From contig JAFAYN010000053.1 in assembly GCA_019240375.1 (NCBI GenBank), positions 1 to 6,280 on the forward strand: a DNA stretch of 6,280 nt, written 5' to 3'. The DNA is from Gemmatimonadota bacterium (GTDB lineage Bacteria; Gemmatimonadota; Gemmatimonadetes; Longimicrobiales; Longimicrobiaceae). The notes beneath the pieces are model-generated. The model saw only the letters and a list, made by a program, of their open reading frames with translations. It searched no databases and had not been told where the DNA came from. The position numbers and the translations under genes were made by a program. This document shows, piece by piece, positions 1 through 5,523 of the stretch (position 1 is its first letter; every line of letters begins with the position of its first letter).

Positions 1-506
1 AGTCCACCTGCGACTCATGCCTGCGCGAGGAGCGGGCGCGACTGCAGCAGCAGGCCGCCGAGCAGGTGTCCGTCGCGCAAGCGAACCAGCGGGACGCGCG
101 GGAGGCCGCCGACCGCCGTCGTTCCCCGGACTTCGCGGAGCAGGTTAGCCGCGTACTGGTGACGACCGCTCCGACGCTGCCCGGCTACCGGATCACGGAA
201 ACTCTGGAGGTGGTCACCTCGGAACGCGTTCTCAGGGTGAACATCTTCGAGGACATGTTCGTGAGGTGGATCACGATGCTGGGTGGACGCGGCGAGACCA
301 CACAGAAGGTGTTCAGGGACGGCCGCAAGCTCTGCCTGCACGAACTGAAAGCCGAGGCGGTCACCGTCGGTGGGAACGCAGTAATCGCGACGAGCCTCGA
401 CTACACCGACATTGGCCGAAACGACTCGGTGCTGCTGCTCGTCGCGAGTGGGACGGCCGTGCGCGTCGAGCCCCTGGAGCCCAGCGTTGAAGATCGAGCC
501 TCGTAA
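1..506 (+). CDS. YbjQ-family (DUF74) protein with N-terminal CxxC, 5' partial
   Basis: The frame is open from the left edge (first full codon at 3), so the true start lies outside the window. A GTG at 66 is in frame, but residues upstream of it look coding. The visible 167 residues begin with a CDSC knuckle (Cys3 and Cys6) and a charged, Gln/Ala-rich helical stretch to about residue 45. From about residue 52 to 160 there is a domain matching the YbjQ family (PF01906): a 'TLPGYRI' opening, 'VVTSERVLRVNIFEDMF', a 'GGRGETTQKVFRDGRK' loop, then 'GGNAVIATSLDYTDIG' and a closing 'SGTAVRVE' strand. YbjQ proteins are small oligomeric proteins described as putative heavy-metal binders, with physiological role unsettled. 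E. coli YbjQ is about 107 residues, so the N-terminal part is an addition. CxxC suggests half of a zinc ribbon whose other half lies upstream. The stop overlaps the Shine-Dalgarno of the next, broken gene, suggesting past co-translation. Confidence 0.8.
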   Translation, partial: STCDSCLREERARLQQQAAEQVSVAQANQRDAREAADRRRSPDFAEQVSRVLVTTAPTLPGYRITETLEVVTSERVLRVNIFEDMFVRWITMLGGRGETTQKVFRDGRKLCLHELKAEAVTVGGNAVIATSLDYTDIGRNDSVLLLVASGTAVRVEPLEPSVEDRAS

Positions 507-511
507 GGAGG
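505..511 (+). promoter_or_regulatory. Strong Shine-Dalgarno for the exbD-like gene
   Basis: The sequence AAGGAGG overlaps the TAA stop of the YbjQ-family gene (504-506) and lies 4 bases before ATG at 516. This near-perfect ribosome site fixes the original start of the following gene. It also suggests that the gene was once translationally coupled to its upstream neighbour, although its reading frame is now broken. Confidence 0.6.
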
Positions 512-515
512 AGTC

Positions 516-979
516 ATGCGGAGTTCTCCTGGCACGCTCGCCGGATCACCGGCCCCCTTTTCTGTGCCACATCCATAGGGCGCTTCTCTGTGCCTTGCTT
601 TTCTGATGGTGCTGGTCTTCGTCTGTCTTGTTGCCCTGGCGCTGACAAACACCTGCTACTACTGCCCACCGTCGGCGCCTCACGGGAGATCGTCGCCCCT
701 GCGGATCGGCTGAGACTCTACGTCAGCCCCACAGGACGGGAATTCTGGCTCGGCAGTCAGGGAGAAGCGGTCAAGGCCGGGGACCTGCATCGTGTTCTGC
801 TATGATCCTCCGAGATCCGACCGACGACCCCAGAACTGGAGCTTTATGCCACCTCCGAGGTCTCCTACGGAGCCGTTTTGACAGCCATGGAGGCGGCCGA
901 TCGGGCTGGAATCAGGCGAGTGCTCCTGATGGCGAAGCGTGAACCCTGGCACCCGGTGTGGCGGGACCCGCCGGACTGA
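516..979 (+). pseudogene. exbD: Broken ExbD/TolR-like biopolymer transport protein
   Basis: No single frame spans this gene, but its pieces line up in order with ExbD/TolR, the proton-channel partner that energises TonB- or Tol-dependent outer-membrane processes. From ATG 516, frame 3 gives a short polar N-terminus, a TAG stop at 573-575, then a hydrophobic helix ('LAFLMVLVFVCLVALAL', about 591-641). Around 640-662 the coding signal moves to frame 2, which gives 'LLLLPTVGAS', a strand 'RLRLYVSPTGREFWL', a TGA stop at 803-805, and then the C-terminal 'SYGAVLTAMEAADRAGI' helix and 'RRVLLMAKR' strand, ending at TGA 977-979. The last elements match the conserved 'pYg.vv.vmd.a..aGv.rv.l' end of ExbD. 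The frame 3 to frame 2 change equals one lost base. Total length (about 154 codons) is normal for ExbD. The helix as now read lacks the expected membrane Asp. Sequencing error could mimic one lesion but hardly all three. No exbB is visible nearby. Confidence 0.62.
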
Positions 980-991
980 TCGGCGCTACTT

Positions 992-1004
992 CGGTATCAT
1001 ACCG
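992..1004. promoter_or_regulatory. 13-bp palindrome, possible operator over a -10-like TATCAT
   Basis: CGGTAT-C-ATACCG is a perfect inverted repeat with a single central base, 30 bases before ATG 1035. It contains TATCAT (995-1000), which would serve as a -10 element with transcription starting near 1007. I find no good -35 hexamer at the right distance. A promoter with a bound repressor is plausible, but not shown by the sequence alone. Confidence 0.3.
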
Positions 1005-1034
1005 CACCCCCCTCGCATCTTACTTCTCAATCCC

Positions 1035-1478
1035 ATGACTACCGACACCCATGGCACGGCCGAACGCGGTCGACAACTCGTTGCCGATGCTATCCGCAGC
1101 CGTGGCGCACAGGTGAGTGAGATCCGCAGGGGCAACCTTGTGCTCCTCGAATGTCGTACGGGCGCGCAACGTATCCACCTGCGTGTGAAGACCCGCACCT
1201 CCGGAACGTGGCAGGGCTCGACTCAGGACGGGCATCCAGATCCGGTTCCGAGCCGCCCGGAAGTCTTTTGGGTCTTCGTCGATCTGGAGCGTCCGAGCAG
1301 TCCGAAGTATTTCATCGCTCCGGACGAGTGGATGCGGCGAGACATTCACCGCGCCCATCAGTCTTACCTCGCCAGGCATGGGGGCGAGCGTGCGATCAGC
1401 AAGGATTCCACACACCATGCAATCGAGCCCAGGCGCGTTCTCCAGTGGAAAGACCGCTGGGACCTGTTCGGGCTGTGA
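1035..1478 (+). CDS. Small basic protein, possible PD-(D/E)XK-like fold, function unknown
   Basis: A 147-residue protein I cannot assign to a named gene. The frame is open back to a GTG at 939, but ATG 1035 is preferred. The 939 start would add a low-complexity tail lying over the end of the exbD remnant. Neither start has a good Shine-Dalgarno. The layout is an N-terminal helix (residues 9-24), strands at about 35-40 ('NLVLLEC') and 46-53 ('RIHLRVKT'), a 'TSGTWQGS' loop, a strand 'FWVFVDLE' (78-85), 'KYFIAPDEW' (91-99), and a His/Trp-rich C-terminus ('STHHAIEP' and 'WKDRWDLFGL'). The helix-strand-strand-xVK-strand order recalls PD-(D/E)XK nucleases and related domains, where the core reads (E/Q)xK. 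Here that place is Arg50-Val51-Lys52, so catalysis is doubtful unless Glu39 or Asp83 supplies the acid. Net charge is about +6. It lies 7 bases before the next gene. The sequence looks constrained and intact, unlike its broken neighbours. Confidence 0.68.
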   Translation: MTTDTHGTAERGRQLVADAIRSRGAQVSEIRRGNLVLLECRTGAQRIHLRVKTRTSGTWQGSTQDGHPDPVPSRPEVFWVFVDLERPSSPKYFIAPDEWMRRDIHRAHQSYLARHGGERAISKDSTHHAIEPRRVLQWKDRWDLFGL

Positions 1479-1485
1479 GTGAGTC

Positions 1486-1806
1486 GTGAGCTGGGAACCC
1501 ATCAGTCGCGACGAACTTGAGGAGATCGTCATCTGTGATCTCGCAGAGTGCTCACCCGAGCGGCAGGCACTCTTCCGACGTGCAGCGATCCCGCTCGAAA
1601 AGTGGCGACTGTCGCCCCACGGTGATAGAGGCGGTGGGTTCTGGGCTGTGGCGGTACACGAGAAGAATGTGCTCTGGTACAATGACATAGAGCATGGCTT
1701 CAACGTGTCGTGCTTCGTGCGATGGGGTGAGATCCCGGAGGACGAATACTGGTGCAACCAGGATCGGCTTGCACGGGCGCTGCCGCGCCTGACGGAAGAG
1801 ACATAG
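1486..1806 (+). CDS. Small acidic protein of unknown function, paired with the upstream gene
   Basis: A 106-residue protein I do not recognise. The GTG start is well constrained: an in-frame TGA at 1480-1482 lies just upstream and no other start codon follows nearby. Only a weak GAGTGAG sequence precedes it. It opens with a helix-like 'SRDELEEIVICDL' (7-19), then a short helix around 'PERQALFRRAAI'. A strand-rich middle follows ('FWAVAVHEKNVLWYNDIEHGF', split here at residues 52-62 and 63-72), ending with 'WCNQDRLARAL' (89-99). It has no signal peptide and no membrane helix, so it should be cytoplasmic. Net charge is about -8, complementary to the basic product encoded 7 bases upstream. The two are very likely one transcription unit. 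That arrangement fits a binding partner, inhibitor or immunity protein, but this is inference from charge and position only. Confidence 0.66.
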   Translation: MSWEPISRDELEEIVICDLAECSPERQALFRRAAIPLEKWRLSPHGDRGGGFWAVAVHEKNVLWYNDIEHGFNVSCFVRWGEIPEDEYWCNQDRLARALPRLTEET

Positions 1807-1867
1807 ATCGGGTGCAGGCATAGCCGCGGGGTAAACGAGTGGGACCTACCTGAAGCGAGTATCGAGT

Positions 1868-2258
1868 ATGATGAAGATCTTGTTCACCTGCCTGCTTTTC
1901 GGACTGCTCATATCGTCCCCGGTTCCGCTCATTTCCCAGAGTGTCTCCAACGACTCCCTCTCCCAGGCCAGGATGGTTATCGGCCGGAGCAGGTCTCGCA
2001 TTCGTCCAGGTGCCGGATTCGTCCGCCTATACGGATGTCAACCGGCACTTGCAAAGCATCCTGGCGCAGCGGCATGAGCGGTCACGCTCGACCTACGCCG
2101 TAGCGGGTGCCCTGACCGGCGCCGTGGTGGGTGGCGTACTTGGCGTATCGAACGCGAATACGTCCGACGACTACATCGGACCTCCGCCGTACTTCGTCAC
2201 GGCTCCTCTCGGGGCCCTGCTCGGCATCTGGGTGGGGCTGTCCCTCGCGGGACGGTAG
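1868..2258 (+). pseudogene. Secreted glycine-zipper protein gene split by a frameshift
   Basis: Two frames together make one plausible small exported protein. ATG 1868 (frame 2) starts a clear signal peptide, 'MMKILFTCLLFGLLISS' followed by 'PVPLISQ', with a likely signal peptidase I site near the SQ. This frame then becomes Arg/Pro-rich and stops at 2075-2077. Frame 3, open from 1875 to TAG 2256-2258, has no usable signal. It carries the body: 'FVQVPDSSAYTDVNRHLQ', a helix with a glycine-zipper pattern ('AGALTGAVVGGVLGV', about 2104-2150), a polar loop with 'IGPPPYF', and a second small-residue hydrophobic helix ('APLGALLGIWVGLSLAG'). The switch must fall between about 1940 and 1995 and equals one inserted base. 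Such proteins usually sit in or at the inner or outer membrane. I cannot name the family. A sequencing error is an alternative to a true lesion. Possible start codons are ATG 1868 or ATG 1871. Confidence 0.55.
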
Positions 2259-2278
2259 GCTCGCAGCTCCAGGAACAG

Positions 2279-2317
2279 GAAGGGCCGTCGATGCGCGTCA
2301 CGCATCGGCGGCCCTTC
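2279..2317. terminator. Bidirectional intrinsic terminator-like hairpin
   Basis: A 17-bp stem (2279-2295 with 2301-2317) with one G-U type pair at 2288/2308 and a 5-base loop (2296-2300) sits between two convergent units: the glycine-zipper gene ending at 2258 and the peptidase gene ending at 2339. The arms end in GAAGGG and CCCTTC. The T-tract is short on either strand, so termination may be imperfect or assisted. Position and stem strength make a shared terminator the best reading. Confidence 0.75.
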
Positions 2318-2338
2318 ATTCGTAGCGGTAAGGCTTTA

Positions 2339-3982
2339 CTACCCCACGAACTGCTCCACGAAGTAGCGCGGGTTCAGCCCCTCCCCCGTCGCCTGCACCA
2401 GCAGCTCGTTCCAGTCCAGCGAGGCTCCCGGCGCGAAGATCCGCTCCCGCAGGAACGCCCCCGCCGCGGTCTTCCCCTTCAGGCTCCCCGCCTGCCCCCG
2501 CAGCACCTCACGCCGTAGATAGCCGGTGAGCTGCGAGGCCATCAGCTCCCCCAACAGGTAGTTGTGGTAGTAGACCGGCGCGGTGGAGAAGTGGATCTTC
2601 GCGGCCCAGTCCGGCTCGTCGCGCCCCTCCGGGCGGCGGATGAACTGGATCCCCTCCACCAGGTCCCACCAGAGCGAGTTCAGGTCCGGCCGGTCCGGGT
2701 CGCGGTACAGCTCCCGCTCGAAGTTCACCATCACCAGGATCCAGCGCGCCGCCACCAGCATCGCCGCGCGGAGCTGACCGGTGATGTCCTCCGCCGCGTG
2801 GTCGTCCAGCCGCGCCCCCACCACGTCGCGCAGCCACTCCGGGTCGCGGGTGAGCCGACCCATGAACATGGCGATCGACTCGGTGGAGAGCGTGTGCGCC
2901 GGGGTGCGGAGGAGGTAGGGGAGGGAAGCCGGCGTCAGCTTGTCGTACGCCCCGTGCCCCAGCTCGTGCAGGAGCGTGGACATCCACTTCTCGTTGGGGC
3001 GCAGGTTGCACAGCGTGCGCACGTCGCCCTCGCGGTCGATGTCGACGCAGAAGGCGTGCTGGTCCTTCCCCTCGCGCTCGTACAGGTCGCTGCGGGCCAG
3101 CACGTCGTCCACGGGGAGGCCGATCCCGCGGAAGAAGTCCGCCGCCACCGCCTCGATGTCCTGCTCGCGGAAGAAGCCGTCCAGGTCCACCGGCGACACC
3201 GAGGGCGCCTCCTGCCCGAAGAAGTCCTCCCAGTGCCAGGGGCGCAGCGCCTCCGGGGCCACGCCGAAGCGCTCCGCGAGCCGCGCGTCCATCTCCGCGC
3301 GCAGTCCGCGGAAGGCATCGTCGCTGGAAGTGCGCAGCCGGTCGAGGATCCCGAACAGGCGCTCCTCCCCCAGCTCCTGCAGCTCCAGCTCCATCAGGTA
3401 GAAGTTCTCGAACCCGAGCGAGCGCGCCGCCGCGTTGCGCCTGCGGACCAGCTCGCGCAGCGGCTCCGCCACCTCGCGCCCGATCTGCTTGCTCGCTTCC
3501 CAGGCGGCGCGGCGGCGGGTCTCGTCGCGCTCGTCGCGGAGCACGTCGAGCAGGACGTTGTTCGCCACCCGCTCCCCCTCGAAGGTGGAGCGGAAGGTGT
3601 AGAAGACCTGCTCCAGCGCCGCGCCGCGGCGGATCAGGTCGTCGATCACCTCGTCGGGGAGCTGGCTGGCCGTGTACTCGTGGTCGAGCAGCACCAGTTG
3701 CCGGCGCAGGAGCGGGTCGCGGATCTCGCCGGAGCGGAGCCACCCGCGCACCCGGGCCGCCTTCGCGGCGTCGGCGTACAGGCGCTTGACCGCGGCGCGG
3801 GTGGTGGCGGAGCGCTCCTCCGCGTCCTCCCCCTCGCCGACCGCGGCGTCCCACGCCGCCAGGTTGGACTCGCGCAGGAGCGGGGCGAGCACGGCGACGT
3901 GCTCCTCCACGAACGCAGCCGCTTCCCGCTCCGCCGCGCCGGCCCCGGGGCCGGCGCGGCGGGCGTGCTCGTCAAAGCTCAT
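2339..3982 (-). CDS. Zinc metallopeptidase, M2/M3 (gluzincin) type
   Basis: A 547-residue cytoplasmic peptidase with no signal peptide. The zinc site is complete: HELGH at 339-343 (His339 and His343 ligands, Glu340 general base), with the third ligand very probably Glu368 in 'LSTESIAMFMG', 25 residues after the second His. That spacing is seen in M2 and M3 enzymes. Near the C-terminus, 'STAPVYYHNYLLGEL' (469-483) matches the Tyr/His-rich substrate-binding stretch of these families. The N-terminal half is almost all helical, as expected for the channel-shaped fold that admits only short, unstructured peptides. It probably trims oligopeptides or dipeptides. I cannot decide between peptidyl-dipeptidase (M2, ACE-like) and oligoendopeptidase (M3). 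ATG 3982 is chosen over a TTG at 3997, since it overlaps the upstream M20 stop by 11 bp, a usual coupling arrangement. It ends 22 bases from the terminator hairpin. A large palindrome covers codons 7-18. Confidence 0.88.
   Translation of the reverse strand: MSFDEHARRAGPGAGAAEREAAAFVEEHVAVLAPLLRESNLAAWDAAVGEGEDAEERSATTRAAVKRLYADAAKAARVRGWLRSGEIRDPLLRRQLVLLDHEYTASQLPDEVIDDLIRRGAALEQVFYTFRSTFEGERVANNVLLDVLRDERDETRRRAAWEASKQIGREVAEPLRELVRRRNAAARSLGFENFYLMELELQELGEERLFGILDRLRTSSDDAFRGLRAEMDARLAERFGVAPEALRPWHWEDFFGQEAPSVSPVDLDGFFREQDIEAVAADFFRGIGLPVDDVLARSDLYEREGKDQHAFCVDIDREGDVRTLCNLRPNEKWMSTLLHELGHGAYDKLTPASLPYLLRTPAHTLSTESIAMFMGRLTRDPEWLRDVVGARLDDHAAEDITGQLRAAMLVAARWILVMVNFERELYRDPDRPDLNSLWWDLVEGIQFIRRPEGRDEPDWAAKIHFSTAPVYYHNYLLGELMASQLTGYLRREVLRGQAGSLKGKTAAGAFLRERIFAPGASLDWNELLVQATGEGLNPRYFVEQFVG
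3931..3962. repeat. Perfect 32-bp GC-only palindrome
   Basis: The left arm CCGCCGCGCCGGCCCC (3931-3946) is the exact reverse complement of the right arm (3947-3962), with no spacer and no A or T. It lies 20-51 bases after the A of the ATG at 3982 in the peptidase gene and encodes a Gly/Ala/Pro-rich, probably unstructured, N-terminal tail (about AGPGAGAA). In RNA it would form a very stable hairpin near the ribosome-loading region. Confidence 0.9.
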
Positions 3983-5330
3983 CGTACAGCATCGCAATCG
4001 CCTCGGCGCCGCGCGTATAGTTGTCCACCGACATCCACTCGTTGGGCGCGTGTGCGTTCTCCCCCGGGAGCCCGAACCCCAGCAGCACCACCGGGGCGCT
4101 GAAGATCTGCTGGAAGGCCTGGACGATGGGGATGGAGCCGCCCTCGCGCGTGAACACCGGCGCGCGCCCGAAGGCCTTCTCCAGCGCCCGCGCCGCCGAG
4201 GTGAAGATAGGCTCCTTGGGGTCGGCGTACCAGGGCTGTCCGCCGTGCAGTGCCTCCACCTCCACCGTCACCCCCGCCGGGGCGATCTCCCGCACGTACC
4301 GGATGAACTTCTCCTCGATGTCGCGATGGTCCTGGTTGGGGACCAGCCGCATGGACACCTTGGCCATCGCCCGGGCGGGGAGCACCGTTTTCGCGCCCTC
4401 GCCGGTGTAGCCGGACAGGAGGCCGTTCACGTCCAGCGTCGGGCGCGCGCCCAGCCGCTCCAGCACGCTCCACCCCTCCTCGCCGCCCAGCGCCGGGGCG
4501 TTGACGCCCGCGCGGAACTCCTCGTCGCTGAAGGGGAGGGCGCGCACCGCCTCCCGCTCCTCGGGGGTGAGGTCGCGCACGTCGTCGTAGAAGCCGGGGA
4601 CGGCCACCCGCCCGTGGTCGTCGTGCAGCCGCGCGATGATCTTCGCCAGGGCGTTGGCGGGGTTCACCACCGCGCCGCCGTACGAGCCGGAGTGCAGGTC
4701 GGTCTCAGGCCCCTGCACCCGGATCTCCATGTAGGCCAGCCCGCGCAGCCCGATGGTCACCGAGGGGAGGTCCGGCGCGAACATGGTGGTGTCGGAGATC
4801 ATCACCGCGTCGCAGCGGAGCCGCTCCTGGTTCTCCACCAGGAAGCTCTGCAGGTTGGGGGAGCCGATCTCCTCCTCGCCCTCCACCACGAACACCAGGT
4901 TCACCGGGAGCTTCCCGTTCGCCGCGATGTGCGCCTCGACCGCCTTGAGGTGCAGGTACACCTGCCCCTTGTCGTCCACCGAGCCGCGGGCGAAGATCTT
5001 CCCGTCACGCACCTCGGGCTCGAAGGGCTCCGAAGTCCACTCCTCCAGCGGCTCGGGCGGCTGCACGTCGTAGTGGCCGTACACCAGCAGGGTGGGGGCC
5101 CCTTCCGGCGCGCCGCGCCACTCGCCGATCACGATCGGGTGCCCCGCCGTGGGGATCACCTCGGCGATCTGCAGCCCTGCCTCCAGCATGCGCTCCACCA
5201 GCCAGTCGGCGGCCTGGCGGGTCTGCTCCCGGTACTCGGACTTGGCGCTGATGCTGGGGATGCGGAGGAAGGCGAACAGCTCCTGGAGGTGCCGCTCGCG
5301 GTTGCTCTTCAGGTAGTCGATGACTGCCAT
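3972..5330 (-). CDS. M20-family dipeptidase (CNDP/carnosinase-like)
   Basis: A 452-residue, complete M20 metallopeptidase of the dipeptidase branch. All expected di-zinc residues are visible: His86 in 'YGHYDVQP' with Asp88, bridging Asp119 in 'ARGSVDDKGQ', general base Glu153 and ligand Glu154 in 'EGEEEIGS', Asp180 in 'ISDTTMF', and His427 in 'ENAHAPNEW'. The lid (dimerisation) domain runs from about 190 to 320, with His213 in 'DLHSGSYGG', the residue that reaches across the dimer in this family. Length fits the family and there is no signal peptide, so it should be cytoplasmic. It hydrolyses dipeptides or similar small N-acyl substrates; the exact substrate is not readable. ATG 5330 is the family-like start, though no strong Shine-Dalgarno precedes it. 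Its stop overlaps the start of the M2/M3-like peptidase, so both likely form a peptide-breakdown operon. It is divergent from the ArsR operon, 193 bases away. Confidence 0.93.
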   Translation of the reverse strand: MAVIDYLKSNRERHLQELFAFLRIPSISAKSEYREQTRQAADWLVERMLEAGLQIAEVIPTAGHPIVIGEWRGAPEGAPTLLVYGHYDVQPPEPLEEWTSEPFEPEVRDGKIFARGSVDDKGQVYLHLKAVEAHIAANGKLPVNLVFVVEGEEEIGSPNLQSFLVENQERLRCDAVMISDTTMFAPDLPSVTIGLRGLAYMEIRVQGPETDLHSGSYGGAVVNPANALAKIIARLHDDHGRVAVPGFYDDVRDLTPEEREAVRALPFSDEEFRAGVNAPALGGEEGWSVLERLGARPTLDVNGLLSGYTGEGAKTVLPARAMAKVSMRLVPNQDHRDIEEKFIRYVREIAPAGVTVEVEALHGGQPWYADPKEPIFTSAARALEKAFGRAPVFTREGGSIPIVQAFQQIFSAPVVLLGFGLPGENAHAPNEWMSVDNYTRGAEAIAMLYDEL

Positions 5331-5442
5331 GGTGTTCGGCCGTCCGTTCGGGGTGGGCGAGGCATCGTTTCGTGCCGGTCAAGCTATCACGCGCGCGGGC
5401 GGATGTCACGGCCCGCCCTCCGCTCCGATGCGTCGGGAATTG

Positions 5443-5472
5443 TTGACACGTCGGAAAACTCCGACATATATT
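5443..5472 (+). promoter_or_regulatory. Sigma70-like promoter of the ArsR-SRPBCC operon
   Basis: TTGACA (5443-5448) is a perfect -35 and TATATT (5467-5472) a 5/6 match to the -10, separated by 18 bases. Transcription should start near 5479, giving a leader of about 45 bases before ATG 5524. The AT-rich patch stands out sharply in this GC-rich DNA. The spacer is almost filled by an inverted repeat, so repressor binding there would block RNA polymerase directly. Confidence 0.72.
5450..5465. promoter_or_regulatory. Operator-like inverted repeat in the promoter spacer
   Basis: GTCGGA-AAAC-TCCGAC is a perfect 6-4-6 inverted repeat lying exactly between the -35 and -10 hexamers. ArsR-family dimers bind short inverted repeats at or between promoter elements, and the first gene downstream encodes such a protein, so autorepression is the natural inference. 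Two further TCCGA/GTCGG half-sites occur just upstream at 5424-5428 and 5432-5436. Confidence 0.68.
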
Positions 5473-5523
5473 CCCCGGGTCAGGGAGTATGCTTCTCGTC
5501 AACCCACAGGCGCGGGACGAGCC

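Noticed and set aside
803..805. In-frame TGA in the exbD-like remnant as a selenocysteine codon
   Set aside because: The gene also has a TAG and a frame change, ExbD proteins have no catalytic cysteine at that place, and I saw no convincing downstream hairpin.
1020..1757. Minus-strand 245-codon open frame opposite the small gene pair
   Set aside because: It crosses both plus-strand genes, has no domain-like pattern and is Ser/Arg-rich. The plus-strand frames have well-ordered secondary-structure patterns and operon-like spacing.
2508..3854. Second minus-strand open frame overlapping the metallopeptidase
   Set aside because: It is an Arg/Gly/Ala-rich shadow of the true frame with no recognisable motif.
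2564..4102. Long open frame on the plus strand (512 codons)
   Set aside because: It lies opposite the M2/M3-like and M20 genes. Its product is Val/Arg/His-rich low-complexity sequence typical of the antisense of GC-rich genes, while the minus-strand frames carry full catalytic motifs.
5377..5410. Possible minus-strand promoter for the M20 operon (TTGACC or GTGACA-like hexamers)
   Set aside because: No -10 hexamer lies at an acceptable distance: spacings of 14-15 bases or GC-rich sequence at the expected place.
5397..5418. Short GGGCGG/CCGCCC inverted repeat in the divergent gap
   Set aside because: Six-base GC-only arms with a 10-base loop are common by chance at this composition.
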